Shown: positions 16,887 to 25,671 of the stretch, piece after piece
How the letters are laid out: the number at the start of each line of letters is the position of its first letter
Numbering within the stretch: the first letter of the stretch is position 1
Assembly: GCA_964628195.1 (NCBI GenBank)
Contig: CAZVPF010000004.1
Coordinates: forward strand, 1 to 64,000
Source: CAZVPF01 sp964628195
GTDB taxonomy: Bacteria; Planctomycetota; Phycisphaerae; Sedimentisphaerales; Anaerohalosphaeraceae
Length of the DNA: 64,000 nt
Direction of reading: 5' to 3'
Program-made: the position numbers and the translations under genes
Notes under the pieces: generated by a model
The model's input: the letters and a program-made list of their open reading frames with translations, nothing else
What the model was told of the DNA's origin: nothing
Database searches by the model: none

Positions 16887-19043
16887 ATGAAAATAATTTT
16901 TAGCATTTTCGCAGTTTTATGTGTTTCAGTATCTGGTTATTCATCGCCTCCTGTTACACAAAACCTGGTTTTACACCTGGATGCATCTTCGGTGCAGACA
17001 GAGCAATACTCCGGTAAAACAGTTGTAAATACATGGATAGATTTGGCAGTTGCCGAAGGGGCAGGCAATGATGCACTCCAGTCAAATCCGCCAGAGATGC
17101 CGGAATATATTGCATCCTCTCCGATTGCCGGCTCTTTGCCTGTTCTCTATTTCGATGGTTTGGATGATGAACTGGTCGTTTCAGACCATGATTACCTCGA
17201 CCCGCGGAATATTGGGTTGACCGTTTTCATAGTCGGTAAGGTAGAGGACATGCAGCAGAGATACTGGTTGCGCAAGGGCAATAAGTCCAGTGTACTGGAA
17301 GGCTACAGTATCTGGAGTGACGACCTCGAGCGAGTTGTAGTCCGTACAAATGCTGAAGGGATTGATGACAATGCTCATAAGATGGGAATGTGGAGAGATC
17401 AGCAGCCCGGCAGGGATATATCCATCTATAAAGACCTTACCGTTGTTACTATGTCTGTTCTCGGCGGTGACGGCAGTACCATGCAGGGATATGTGAACGG
17501 TCTTGATAATGAATGGAATAACTGGTACGGCACGACTTATACTGGTTCAATTGAAACACCCGAAAACCTGTTGATCGGACCTGAGTTTCACGGGTATATT
17601 GCCGAGCTGCTTATTTACAAAACGCGGTTGTCGGACACCCAAAGAAACAGTGTCATTAATTATCTTGCCGCAAAATATAACCTCACACTCAGCGAAGGCT
17701 CGATAGTTACAGATTATTACCTTAGTTCCGACAAAGCGGCTTATCTTGCGAATCTGTCTCCGCAGGAGCACGAAAAGTTTGAACTCGGCAAAACTCTCGG
17801 GCTGCTCGATTTCGAAGCGATTCACTTGCCTCAGCCGGGAGAGTTTCTTAGACCTGGTTGGCCTGTGGCTATTAAGCAAAATGACACAATTTGTCTTTTT
17901 TATCGTCCGAATGACATGTTAAGGTCTGCCGATAACGGCCAAACATGGCAGTCTGCGGTAGATATGCGTGACTTTATTCAAACAGCCAATACAGGAAATG
18001 AGCTTGCAGGTATGCAGGCAGTCGGCATAAATACTTCGGGACAAATGATTTTGGTGGATTGGAATGGTGTCTACGTATCAAGTGACCAAGGCAATTCATG
18101 GCAGCATATTACAAATGCTTTTACTTCCGTGCAGATGAGCGGCCCTGCACTGAATAATGGACCTGCGATAATTCAGCACCCATACTGGGGCCTGGTGACT
18201 TTCCCGGTAAGCCTGGATCAATTCTGGATCCGTTACAGCCAGGATGGCGGATTAACTTGGTCGCAAACAAATACAGCTCTTCCGGCAAGCTATGCAGCAA
18301 ATGCTGAAGCTGCGGCTGTTAATTATAACGGCTCTATTATTATGCTAAGCCGTTGCCATGACTATAACACCTATGAGCCAATTCGTTCCGACCCCAATTA
18401 CGGAACTATTGGAACATACAGATATGTACAGCTGTGGTCGCAGAACGGCCAGTTTCCTTTCCAGGCCTCGCTGACTAATATTAAGGCGACCGGCTGGGGC
18501 TATGGTTCAGGGCCTTGGGGGCAGGATACAGTTGATCTATCCCTGAACCCGGTAACCCAAAGGCTTGAAGCGATTGTAACAAACAGGCTTGGCGGAGGCC
18601 CGGGCGAAGAAGGAAATATGCAGATACAAACCCTTAATCTGTGGAGCATAGATCCGGAGAATCTCCTGGCCGGTGGTGATACCTGGACTTTTGAAGGCAC
18701 ACTCCTTTCGAGAGGGCAGTATCTCGATGGGATACGGGTCGAGGGTATGCACCCTGCAGGGGCGGTGATAGACACACATAATAACACCCAGCAGATATAC
18801 GTTTATCTCGGTTTGAAAAATCAGGTGTATGGAGTTTACCGTATCACGAGAACCCTGGACACGGATTCATTGAGCAGTCTTCTTGCCCGAAGCAGTTTTG
18901 GAAATTGCTCCTATTCCGAAGGATTCGGCTCATTGTATGACCTGAATGAAGATTGTTTGGTTGATATGCTGGACCTGCAAATGTTTATCAACAGTTGGCT
19001 GAACTGTTACCATCCAGAAGATGTCACCTGTGCAGGTCAATAA
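16887..19043 (+). CDS. LamG-sialidase-dockerin secreted enzyme
   Basis: Large exported enzyme of about 718 residues. Signal peptide, then a LamG-like domain (about 22-270; WLRKGN, AELLIYKTRLS), a sialidase-superfamily propeller (about 305-675) with Asp boxes SADNGQTW, SSDQGNSW and SQDGGLTW, and a dockerin-like tail (DLNEDCLVDMLDLQMF, CYHPEDVTC). The propeller is paralogous to that of the lipoprotein at 7918, sharing WPV-I-Q-DTIC, LWSI-PE-LL and TRTLDT. A TTG one codon upstream is ignored in favour of ATG. The binding domain plus tail suggests it works as part of an extracellular complex on sialylated glycans; specificity is not shown by sequence. Confidence 0.8.
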   Translation: MKIIFSIFAVLCVSVSGYSSPPVTQNLVLHLDASSVQTEQYSGKTVVNTWIDLAVAEGAGNDALQSNPPEMPEYIASSPIAGSLPVLYFDGLDDELVVSDHDYLDPRNIGLTVFIVGKVEDMQQRYWLRKGNKSSVLEGYSIWSDDLERVVVRTNAEGIDDNAHKMGMWRDQQPGRDISIYKDLTVVTMSVLGGDGSTMQGYVNGLDNEWNNWYGTTYTGSIETPENLLIGPEFHGYIAELLIYKTRLSDTQRNSVINYLAAKYNLTLSEGSIVTDYYLSSDKAAYLANLSPQEHEKFELGKTLGLLDFEAIHLPQPGEFLRPGWPVAIKQNDTICLFYRPNDMLRSADNGQTWQSAVDMRDFIQTANTGNELAGMQAVGINTSGQMILVDWNGVYVSSDQGNSWQHITNAFTSVQMSGPALNNGPAIIQHPYWGLVTFPVSLDQFWIRYSQDGGLTWSQTNTALPASYAANAEAAAVNYNGSIIMLSRCHDYNTYEPIRSDPNYGTIGTYRYVQLWSQNGQFPFQASLTNIKATGWGYGSGPWGQDTVDLSLNPVTQRLEAIVTNRLGGGPGEEGNMQIQTLNLWSIDPENLLAGGDTWTFEGTLLSRGQYLDGIRVEGMHPAGAVIDTHNNTQQIYVYLGLKNQVYGVYRITRTLDTDSLSSLLARSSFGNCSYSEGFGSLYDLNEDCLVDMLDLQMFINSWLNCYHPEDVTCAGQ

Positions 19044-19063
19044 AATGATATTGTGAGTTGTTT

Positions 19064-20134
19064 ATGAATCCTCGAACCAGAGTCTTAAAATCAATGAATC
19101 ATGAACAACCGGACAGGGTCCCTCTGTTTTATAGGGATGTGCCTGAAGTTGAGGCCAAACTTCTAAAAGAACTTGAATTGCGAAACCGTGATGAACTGCT
19201 TGATTATCTCGAAATAGATTTCCGCTGGGTCGAACCGGTTTACAAGGGAAGTGAGCCCAAAGCAGACACGCAAACGAAGAAAAATATATGGGGGGTCGAG
19301 TATCACTATAAACCATTTGATGAAAATGCCGGTTACTGGGAAGTGGTAGAAAACCCTTTGAAGAATTGCCATGATCTTACCTGTCTCGCTGACTACAATT
19401 GGCCTGGTTTGGATTGGTTTGATTTTTCTGTCCTGAATGATGCGGCTTGCGAATATCCGGACTACATGATAATGACAGCTCCCGGCTGTGCTTCTCCCGG
19501 CCCTCTGCTGATACTGCAGGAACTTATAGGAGAAGAAAGAGCATGGACAGAGTTTTTGATCAACCCTGATTTCTATTTCGAAATAATGAAACGAATAATG
19601 GGCTTTATTGAGCCTTTTGTTGAAAACATGCTGGCTGCCTGCGGGGGTAAAATTGATTTTGCCAGGATAGGCGATGACTTTGGAAGCCAGCGGGGCCTTT
19701 TAATGAGCGTAGACCAATGGAACAAAAGTTTAAGGCCATACTATGAAAGGCTGGCGCAAGTGATTCACAAACATGACACTTTCTATTACCATCACTCATG
19801 CGGGGCAATTCGAGATATCATTCCCGAAATGATAGATATTGGCGTAGATGTAATTGATCCGCTGCAAGTTACCGCGGATAATATGGAACCTGCGGGCCTG
19901 AAAAGAGATTTCGGTCACAAAATAGTCTTTTCCGGCGGCGTTGATGAACAGCAATTACTCTCTAAAGGAACAACGCAGGATGTTGAGCTTGCTATGTGTG
20001 AGCTGTTGAATATAATGGCGGCAAAAGGCGGGTTTTTCATTGGCCCGACTCATAATTTCCAGTATGATATCCCTGTCGAGAACATATTAACTATGTACAG
20101 AATGGCCAAAGATTGGTCTTTAGCGATAAATTAA
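19064..20134 (+). CDS. URO-D family protein, methyltransferase-like (4)
   Basis: Fourth URO-D superfamily protein of the locus, closest in plan to the first (VEPVYKG and DPLQV segments occur in both). It begins MNPRTRVLKSMNHEQPDRVP, has the zinc-type H244-S-C246 and ends with GPTHNFQYDIPVEN, again with His where MtaA/MtbA-type enzymes carry a third Cys. The ATG at 19064 with GTGAG upstream is preferred over a TTG two codons earlier. It directly precedes the N-acetylneuraminate lyase (18-bp gap), tying this family to sialic acid use. Confidence 0.8.
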   Translation: MNPRTRVLKSMNHEQPDRVPLFYRDVPEVEAKLLKELELRNRDELLDYLEIDFRWVEPVYKGSEPKADTQTKKNIWGVEYHYKPFDENAGYWEVVENPLKNCHDLTCLADYNWPGLDWFDFSVLNDAACEYPDYMIMTAPGCASPGPLLILQELIGEERAWTEFLINPDFYFEIMKRIMGFIEPFVENMLAACGGKIDFARIGDDFGSQRGLLMSVDQWNKSLRPYYERLAQVIHKHDTFYYHHSCGAIRDIIPEMIDIGVDVIDPLQVTADNMEPAGLKRDFGHKIVFSGGVDEQQLLSKGTTQDVELAMCELLNIMAAKGGFFIGPTHNFQYDIPVENILTMYRMAKDWSLAIN

Positions 20135-20152
20135 TTTAATTTAGGAATTATT

Positions 20153-21079
20153 GTGATACAGAAAATAAATGGTATTATAGCTGCGGCTCATACCCCTATG
20201 CACGAAGACTTTTCTGTCAACTATTCCGTTGTCTCTTCTCAGTATGAACTGCTTAAGAACAGTGGACTGGCGGGTGTATTTATATGCGGCACAACGGGCG
20301 AGGGTCTAAGCCTCAGTATAGATGAAAGATTAGAGTTGGCCGAAACGTGGAAAAAATGCATTGGTTCTGATACGAGCTTTAAATTGATAATCCATGTAGG
20401 CCATAACTCACTTAGAGATATTATCACTCTTGCAAGTCATGCTCAAAGTATAGGTGCTGACGCAATATCTTCAATGGCCCCGACTTTTTTTAAGGTCGAT
20501 TCAGTTGAAACTCTGGTGGATTTCTGTGCGAATATATCTTCCTCTGCACCTTCTTTGCCTTTTTATTATTATCATATTCCAGGAATGACGGGTGTGAATT
20601 TTCCAATGTTCGACTTTCTTGAATGTGCATTCGATAAGATAGGGCAATTGGCGGGTATTAAATATACAGACCAAAACCTGATGGATTTTAGAAGATGTAT
20701 TGAATTCAAAAACAACAGGTACGATATGCTTTGGGGTGTTGACGAGGTTCTTCTCTCAGCCCTTGCTATGGGAGCAAAAGGGGGTGTGGGTAGTACATAT
20801 AATTTTGCCCCATCGCTTTATCTTGAAATTATCCATGCATTCGAAAACAAAGACCTGCAAAAAGCAATAGAACTGCAATCGCTAAGCATAGAGATGATTA
20901 GTCAGTTTCAAAAGTATCATGGCTCTGTTTCTGCTACAAAAGCTATTATGAAGATGAGTGGGGTCGATTGTGGGCCTTGCCGCCCGCCGTTATGCACTTT
21001 GTCCAATCAAGAATATAAGATTTTTAAGGATAACTTAAAAAACATATTGGAAATAAACAAAAGCCTGCTTGTTACATGA
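20153..21079 (+). CDS. nanA: N-acetylneuraminate lyase
   Basis: Class I aldolase of the DHDPS/NAL family that splits sialic acid into N-acetylmannosamine and pyruvate. Landmarks: carboxylate-binding GTTGE (46-50), catalytic Tyr140 in YYYHIPGMTG, Schiff-base Lys170 in GIKYTD, GVDE and the GSTYNF segment. The YYHIP and GSTYNF forms are typical of true lyases rather than dihydrodipicolinate synthases. Length (308 aa) is normal. Start is GTG. Last gene of the long rightward operon; no classical terminator is visible between it and 21250. Downstream nanE/nanK/nagA/nagB functions are not in the window. Confidence 0.88.
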   Translation: MIQKINGIIAAAHTPMHEDFSVNYSVVSSQYELLKNSGLAGVFICGTTGEGLSLSIDERLELAETWKKCIGSDTSFKLIIHVGHNSLRDIITLASHAQSIGADAISSMAPTFFKVDSVETLVDFCANISSSAPSLPFYYYHIPGMTGVNFPMFDFLECAFDKIGQLAGIKYTDQNLMDFRRCIEFKNNRYDMLWGVDEVLLSALAMGAKGGVGSTYNFAPSLYLEIIHAFENKDLQKAIELQSLSIEMISQFQKYHGSVSATKAIMKMSGVDCGPCRPPLCTLSNQEYKIFKDNLKNILEINKSLLVT

Positions 21080-21250
21080 TTATTATTAGATTAATTCCTT
21101 CTTAAGAAATCTAGGAAATTCATACAACTCTTATACAACTAAATGATTAGATTGCGATGTTCAAATGTTTATTGTATCTGCATGCATTGCCGACTGTGAA
21201 CATCCGGAGTAAGCTGTTTTATAGGTGCAGTCAGCGGGCCTTACGAAAGG

Positions 21251-21751
21251 TTATTCAGTTGCGTGAAACGCCGGGTGGAACTGGACCAGTCCGGTCGGGG
21301 TTTTGCCGCAAAAAGATATGACCAGCAAGTTTTCCTGCGGCACGCCTTCGTGTTTCAGTCCAGCTGGGCTCTTGAACCCGAACCGATGGTAAAAGTCGGG
21401 GTCGCCCACGAGAACACAGCCGTTTGCCCCCATTTCCCTTAACATGTTCAGGCCCTCGTTAATAAGCTTTGAACCGATTCCTTGCCTCTGTAGCCCGGGA
21501 AGTACCGAGACCGGCCCCAGGCCGTACCAGTTTGGGGTTTCATCTGTGAATGTAACCTGCGAAAAGGCGATGTGGCCAACCAGCTTACTTTCCTTTTCGG
21601 CGACCAGTGAGAGGGCCAGGGCGTCAGCCTCGCGCAGCGCCTTTATTATGAACTGCTCGGTGTTTCTGCTGAATGGATGGTCCGTGAAAGCGGCAGCGGT
21701 GATATCAGTTATCGCATCGAAATCGGTGGGGATTTCCCTGCGGATGAGCAT
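21251..21751 (-). CDS. GNAT N-acetyltransferase (YhbS-like)
   Basis: Acetyl-CoA-dependent acetyltransferase of about 166 residues. The fold is recognisable from VSVLPGLQRQGIGSKLI (acetyl-CoA pyrophosphate loop), GLGPVSV and the FYHRFGF segment typical of YhbS-like members. The open frame extends to 21790, but AAGGA eight bases before the ATG at 21751 gives a clear start (MLIRREIP). The substrate is unknown. It marks a change to more GC-rich sequence than the locus on its left. Confidence 0.8.
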   Translation of the reverse strand: MLIRREIPTDFDAITDITAAAFTDHPFSRNTEQFIIKALREADALALSLVAEKESKLVGHIAFSQVTFTDETPNWYGLGPVSVLPGLQRQGIGSKLINEGLNMLREMGANGCVLVGDPDFYHRFGFKSPAGLKHEGVPQENLLVISFCGKTPTGLVQFHPAFHATE

Positions 21752-21804
21752 TGGCTGAATCCTTAAATGTCGAGACATACTGCCGGTCAAGGGCTGCGTA
21801 CGAT

Positions 21805-22584
21805 TTACAACTCCGGTTTATCCTCAATCTTTACAAGCTGATCGATTCGCCTCTGTGCGTACGCGGCGTTGCTTTTGTAACGAGACTCTTTTTCCAGCAC
21901 CAGCCGGTAAAGCGTAAGGGCCTCTTTACGCAGCCTCAGCTTGTCCATCATACGTGCGGCGCGATACCGTGCCGGGTAGTCCGTCATGTCGTCCCACTGA
22001 TACGCCCGCTGGTAGTATACAGCCGCGACCTCGTAATCGTCGAAGTACTCGAATATCTGGCCCGCGCGGAAAGCTGCATCGTCAATCTTGTCCGAAGTCG
22101 GATACTCGGTAATGATCTCGTTGAACATCCGCAGTGAGCTTTTAAGCTTCTCCTCGTCGGTTATTACCATCAGCCCGCCTGCGTCCTCGAAAAGCTCCAT
22201 GCCCTGTTCATACAACTCGTCCGCTGCTGCAATCTTATCAGCTGCGACCAGCTCGGCAGGGGCCATCTCAGCCGGCATGAGATATTTATAATGCAGATCG
22301 AGCGATTCAAGCTCCCTCTTGGCCCACTGCCTCTGCGAGGCATAGCCTACCTGCGTGTAGTAATCGTAAAGTTTCTTTAGCCCTTCGCGGTACCCCGCCC
22401 GATGCCGGGCCATGTATTCCACGAGGTCGACCTCGGTGGGGTCGGGGACGGCGAAACCCACTTCCGTTGCAAGCTTTTCCTTCTGCGGGTCAAGCTGGTA
22501 TATCGCCCCGTCCTTGAGCTTCTTTTCGCAGCCCGCAAACATTATCCCCAGAATCGCCAGCGTTATAATCGCGTATTTAGACAT
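21805..22584 (-). CDS. BamD/TPR-like lipoprotein
   Basis: Lipoprotein of about 259 residues with lipobox FAGC and a helical, TPR-rich body (regular YxxA/AxxxYxxA repeats, e.g. EYPTSDKIDDAAFRAGQIF and YDDYEVAAVYYQRA-like). This pattern resembles the outer-membrane assembly lipoprotein BamD and YbgF-type tetratricopeptide proteins. AAAGGG lies six bases before the ATG at 22584, so the upstream TTG in the frame is ignored. Function beyond envelope scaffolding cannot be read from sequence. Confidence 0.65.
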   Translation of the reverse strand: MSKYAIITLAILGIMFAGCEKKLKDGAIYQLDPQKEKLATEVGFAVPDPTEVDLVEYMARHRAGYREGLKKLYDYYTQVGYASQRQWAKRELESLDLHYKYLMPAEMAPAELVAADKIAAADELYEQGMELFEDAGGLMVITDEEKLKSSLRMFNEIITEYPTSDKIDDAAFRAGQIFEYFDDYEVAAVYYQRAYQWDDMTDYPARYRAARMMDKLRLRKEALTLYRLVLEKESRYKSNAAYAQRRIDQLVKIEDKPEL

Positions 22585-22638
22585 GTCAATCCCTTTCAAA
22601 TCAGGTCAATTCCTTTATAAATAGGCACTATCAATACA

Positions 22639-22666
22639 AAAATAACACTTCGCCGGGCATTGTCAA
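22639..22666 (-). promoter_or_regulatory. Promoter of BamD-like lipoprotein gene
   Basis: Minus-strand TTGACA (22666-22661), 16-nt spacer, TATTTT (22644-22639); about 55 bp before the ATG at 22584. Confidence 0.5.
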
Positions 22667-22789
22667 GCCGAAAAGTATCAGGTTCATACAGTCAAAGACC
22701 CTGCGCACAACCCTTGCCCCGGCCGTGTATACCCGCTATATCGGCCCGCAAAGCTTAAAATCTTTGACAAATATCAGGCTGTACGGTTC

Positions 22790-25402
22790 CTATGGATAAA
22801 CCGCAAGCCAGTTTGCCGTCAGCTCAGCGAGGTCTGCGATGTCCACGATGTCGTCGACGGGAACCGATATGTCGCATCGGCTGTCGTAATGGGCCTGACC
22901 CTGCTCGCTTTGCCATGCCTCAGCAAAAATACCGAAATCCGGCAGATTGACCTTGCATGAACGGTTGAAATCGCCTGTGAGCGGCTCGATCGGGACCTGC
23001 CCGGTGAGTTTTATACTCGGCAGACTGTCGTCTCTGTAGTAGCCTCCCGTCTCCCAAATTTCCCAGCCCAGCGGGTCTCCGTGTGTCCCTGATGTGTCCG
23101 CAAGGGCCAAAAAGCGGTCCGTCCCTGTGTTCTCGATGAAATACCCTCCCGCCGGGCTTGCAAGGCTGCTGTTGTCATAACTGAAGTCGACCAGCAGGTT
23201 TTCCGTGCCGTTATATGCAAAATGGGTATCGAAGTGGAACTTCACCCAGCCGGTCTCGGTTAGTGTTACATCCGAGCTGTAAACGGTGGTCCAGCCGGTT
23301 GTCGGGAACATAGAGGACGGCGAACTGAAATAATTCCAGTCCGTATGCTGCATTCGGATGGTCCAGTTTTTCAGTTCAGTGCCCGGCAGTATATACACAT
23401 TCATCTCAAGATCGGTAAGATTTTTCGCCTCACCGATATCGCTTTGCAGATATATCACCTGCATGCGAACTGCGTAGAACTCGGCGGTTTTCATCAGGAA
23501 GGTAGAGTATGTGTTTGAACCGGTGCCGAAGTCCGCGTAAAGTTGATTGTCAACGTTGACCGTTGCCGTTGCCGTATTGGACTGACCGCCCGAAGGATAT
23601 GCACCGCCGTCATCTGCTTTGTAGGTAAAACTGTCCGCTCCTCCAAAGTACGGGCAAGGTCTGTATTGTATCTCGTTTGAGTCACCGGCAAGGGCATAGG
23701 GCACTGATGTAATGGTCTCTGCCGGCGACACGCTAAGCTCTCCGTGTTCGGGCAAAGAGGTTATGATGTACGTTATAGACCCCGGCGGGTCGGGCAGGTT
23801 GTCGTCGGTCGCCGACAGGGAAACGGTCACCGCGTTTGTCGAATGAGTGTCTGCCTGAACATCGTAGGCCGTCGGCGGGCTTGCGTTGGTCGCGGCAAAA
23901 TCAACCCCCCACTTGTTGCCCGTGTAAGAGTTCCAGTCCGAGGAAGTTCCCGTTGTAACGTACTGGTCGCTGAAAATATACCCTGCCATTTGCACCGAAA
24001 CGCGATACTGGGTGCCTGAGGCAAGCCCGGCCAGTGAATATATACCCCGCTCGTTTGTCGTGGTCTGCATCACCTGCGATGCTCCCGCAAAAGCTGTTAC
24101 CGTCGCAGACTCAAGCGGCGCACCGCCAAGGTCTGTAACACGGCCCGAAACTATCTCACCGCCGCCGCTCGTGTAAACATTGTATACACACCCGTTGATC
24201 GTGTCGTAGGTGTAGTAGGCATCAATTACAGGCAGTTGATACCATGCGTTGTCCGACCCGCCCCAGCCCATGTTGATATGGTGGTAGGGGGTCGAACTGT
24301 TATAACCGTAACCGTCAACGATAACTGCGTGACCGCCGCCTGTCCTGCGTATGCTCAGAATTACCGGAAGCTGCGCATCCATATTGGTGTTTATCATTGT
24401 CCATAGCTGCTGGTCCCCGGAGCCTGAAAACCCCTGGCTGTAAATCGAGTTTGAGTAGTCAAACGTCTCGACAAGCTGCACAGACGCATCGTATGATGAA
24501 GCACTGGAACTGGAAGAAGTGTACGCCATATTAACCGAGCAGCCCGCGTCGTGATTTAACGCCCCGATAGCCTGTCTTTGGGTCGTGCTGACACCGCTTG
24601 AGGGCACATAGGGCATCTGAGACCAGTTATAAGCCCCTCCAGCCCCGTCGCCGCCGAGCGTGTCCCGGTATTGCGTCGAACCGTCTACCGTTATCTCAAA
24701 AGTGTTTACCCCTATCCCTGAAACGGGCCATTCGTGGTAACGCATCAGTTGTGCCATCGCCGTTGCCACACAGCCGGTCACGTAATTGTTCGGTGTATAA
24801 TAATTGTAACATGCGCTGCCGTCGACATCACCCTGGTCCCACTGCGACAAAACAAACGGCTCGACACGCACATCGCTTACCGAACCGGTCCCGAGGATTC
24901 CCATCTCACCCTCCATTGACTCCGTTTCACCGCGTTGGGAAAGATCAAGCCATTTCTCCCGTGCACGGGTTCGCTTAAGAACCCCCGCATCCTGCTGGTC
25001 CTTATTCCGACGCTTCTGAGTTTGAACCGTATTTCTAACCCCCCAAAGCCTTGCCTGCATATCCTTTTCCAGCAGTGTTGTAAGGGGGTTCTCGTCGGCA
25101 TGAACATACGAACCCTTTGCAGAAAACGCGATAACAGGTTCGATGTTGTCGTCGGCTGATAATACTATAAAACCCTCCGGTTCAAGCGATACCGTAAAAA
25201 AAATCGCTTGCCCGGTCGTGTCGTAATATGGTGTCAAAGACTTTACCCGTCCGTTAATAGGTGTTTCCATCGGAGCCGGGTTCATTCGCAGCCAGCCCAT
25301 GGCGGCTTTCTCCGCGACGTCCAGCTGGACCGGGGCCGCGAAACAGGTAAACAAAGATACAAAAACAGTTAGAGCTGCGATAAACAGGCAGGTTTTTTTC
25401 AT
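22790..25402 (-). CDS. C10 (streptopain-type) cysteine protease with dockerin-like tail
   Basis: Secreted multidomain protease, about 870 residues. Order: signal peptide; propeptide (about 25-160, with GFIVLSADDN typical of C10 proforms); peptidase domain with catalytic Cys about 211 (NYVTGCVATAMAQLM) and His about 358 (GGGHAVIVDGYGYN), followed by HINMGWGG; a carboxypeptidase-regulatory-like beta-sandwich (about 415-490); a cadherin/tandem-95-like domain (about 510-610); a beta-rich region; and a C-terminal paired dockerin-like segment (DFNRSCKVNLPDF and DIVDIADLAEL). GAGAG before the ATG at 25402 favours it over the GTG two codons upstream. Likely degrades environmental protein or matures surface proteins. 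Confidence 0.85.
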   Translation of the reverse strand: MKKTCLFIAALTVFVSLFTCFAAPVQLDVAEKAAMGWLRMNPAPMETPINGRVKSLTPYYDTTGQAIFFTVSLEPEGFIVLSADDNIEPVIAFSAKGSYVHADENPLTTLLEKDMQARLWGVRNTVQTQKRRNKDQQDAGVLKRTRAREKWLDLSQRGETESMEGEMGILGTGSVSDVRVEPFVLSQWDQGDVDGSACYNYYTPNNYVTGCVATAMAQLMRYHEWPVSGIGVNTFEITVDGSTQYRDTLGGDGAGGAYNWSQMPYVPSSGVSTTQRQAIGALNHDAGCSVNMAYTSSSSSASSYDASVQLVETFDYSNSIYSQGFSGSGDQQLWTMINTNMDAQLPVILSIRRTGGGHAVIVDGYGYNSSTPYHHINMGWGGSDNAWYQLPVIDAYYTYDTINGCVYNVYTSGGGEIVSGRVTDLGGAPLESATVTAFAGASQVMQTTTNERGIYSLAGLASGTQYRVSVQMAGYIFSDQYVTTGTSSDWNSYTGNKWGVDFAATNASPPTAYDVQADTHSTNAVTVSLSATDDNLPDPPGSITYIITSLPEHGELSVSPAETITSVPYALAGDSNEIQYRPCPYFGGADSFTYKADDGGAYPSGGQSNTATATVNVDNQLYADFGTGSNTYSTFLMKTAEFYAVRMQVIYLQSDIGEAKNLTDLEMNVYILPGTELKNWTIRMQHTDWNYFSSPSSMFPTTGWTTVYSSDVTLTETGWVKFHFDTHFAYNGTENLLVDFSYDNSSLASPAGGYFIENTGTDRFLALADTSGTHGDPLGWEIWETGGYYRDDSLPSIKLTGQVPIEPLTGDFNRSCKVNLPDFGIFAEAWQSEQGQAHYDSRCDISVPVDDIVDIADLAELTANWLAVYP

Positions 25403-25589
25403 TTTCACACTCTCTTTTTACGAAACAAAGCCCCCATTTCATTTACATACCTCCTCATTATGCAAAATCCGCGTGTAAAAGTCAAATATTTATGAGATTA
25501 CAGCCCAAAGCGGCTCAAATCGTTATTCTTCCGGCAGAACACTTATTACAGGCGACACCAGTTTGGCATGTCAAAATTTTCTTTTTGGC

Positions 25590-25617
25590 TGGAAACGTAT
25601 TTGCAAATCCTTATAAT
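25590..25617 (+). promoter_or_regulatory. Weak candidate promoter for the gene at 25672
   Basis: TGGAAA (25590-25595), 16-nt spacer, TATAAT (25612-25617). The -10 is perfect, the -35 poor. About 48 nt of leader would precede the ATG. Confidence 0.38.
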
Positions 25618-25671
25618 TACAATTAATGCGTTTTTGAACCCTTCAAAAAATTGTGTAATAAAGGAAAACAA

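Noticed and set aside
3527..20134. HemE (uroporphyrinogen decarboxylase of haem synthesis)
   Set aside because: The four proteins carry the HSCG zinc-type motif and sit in a sugar locus; family name only, not haem synthesis.
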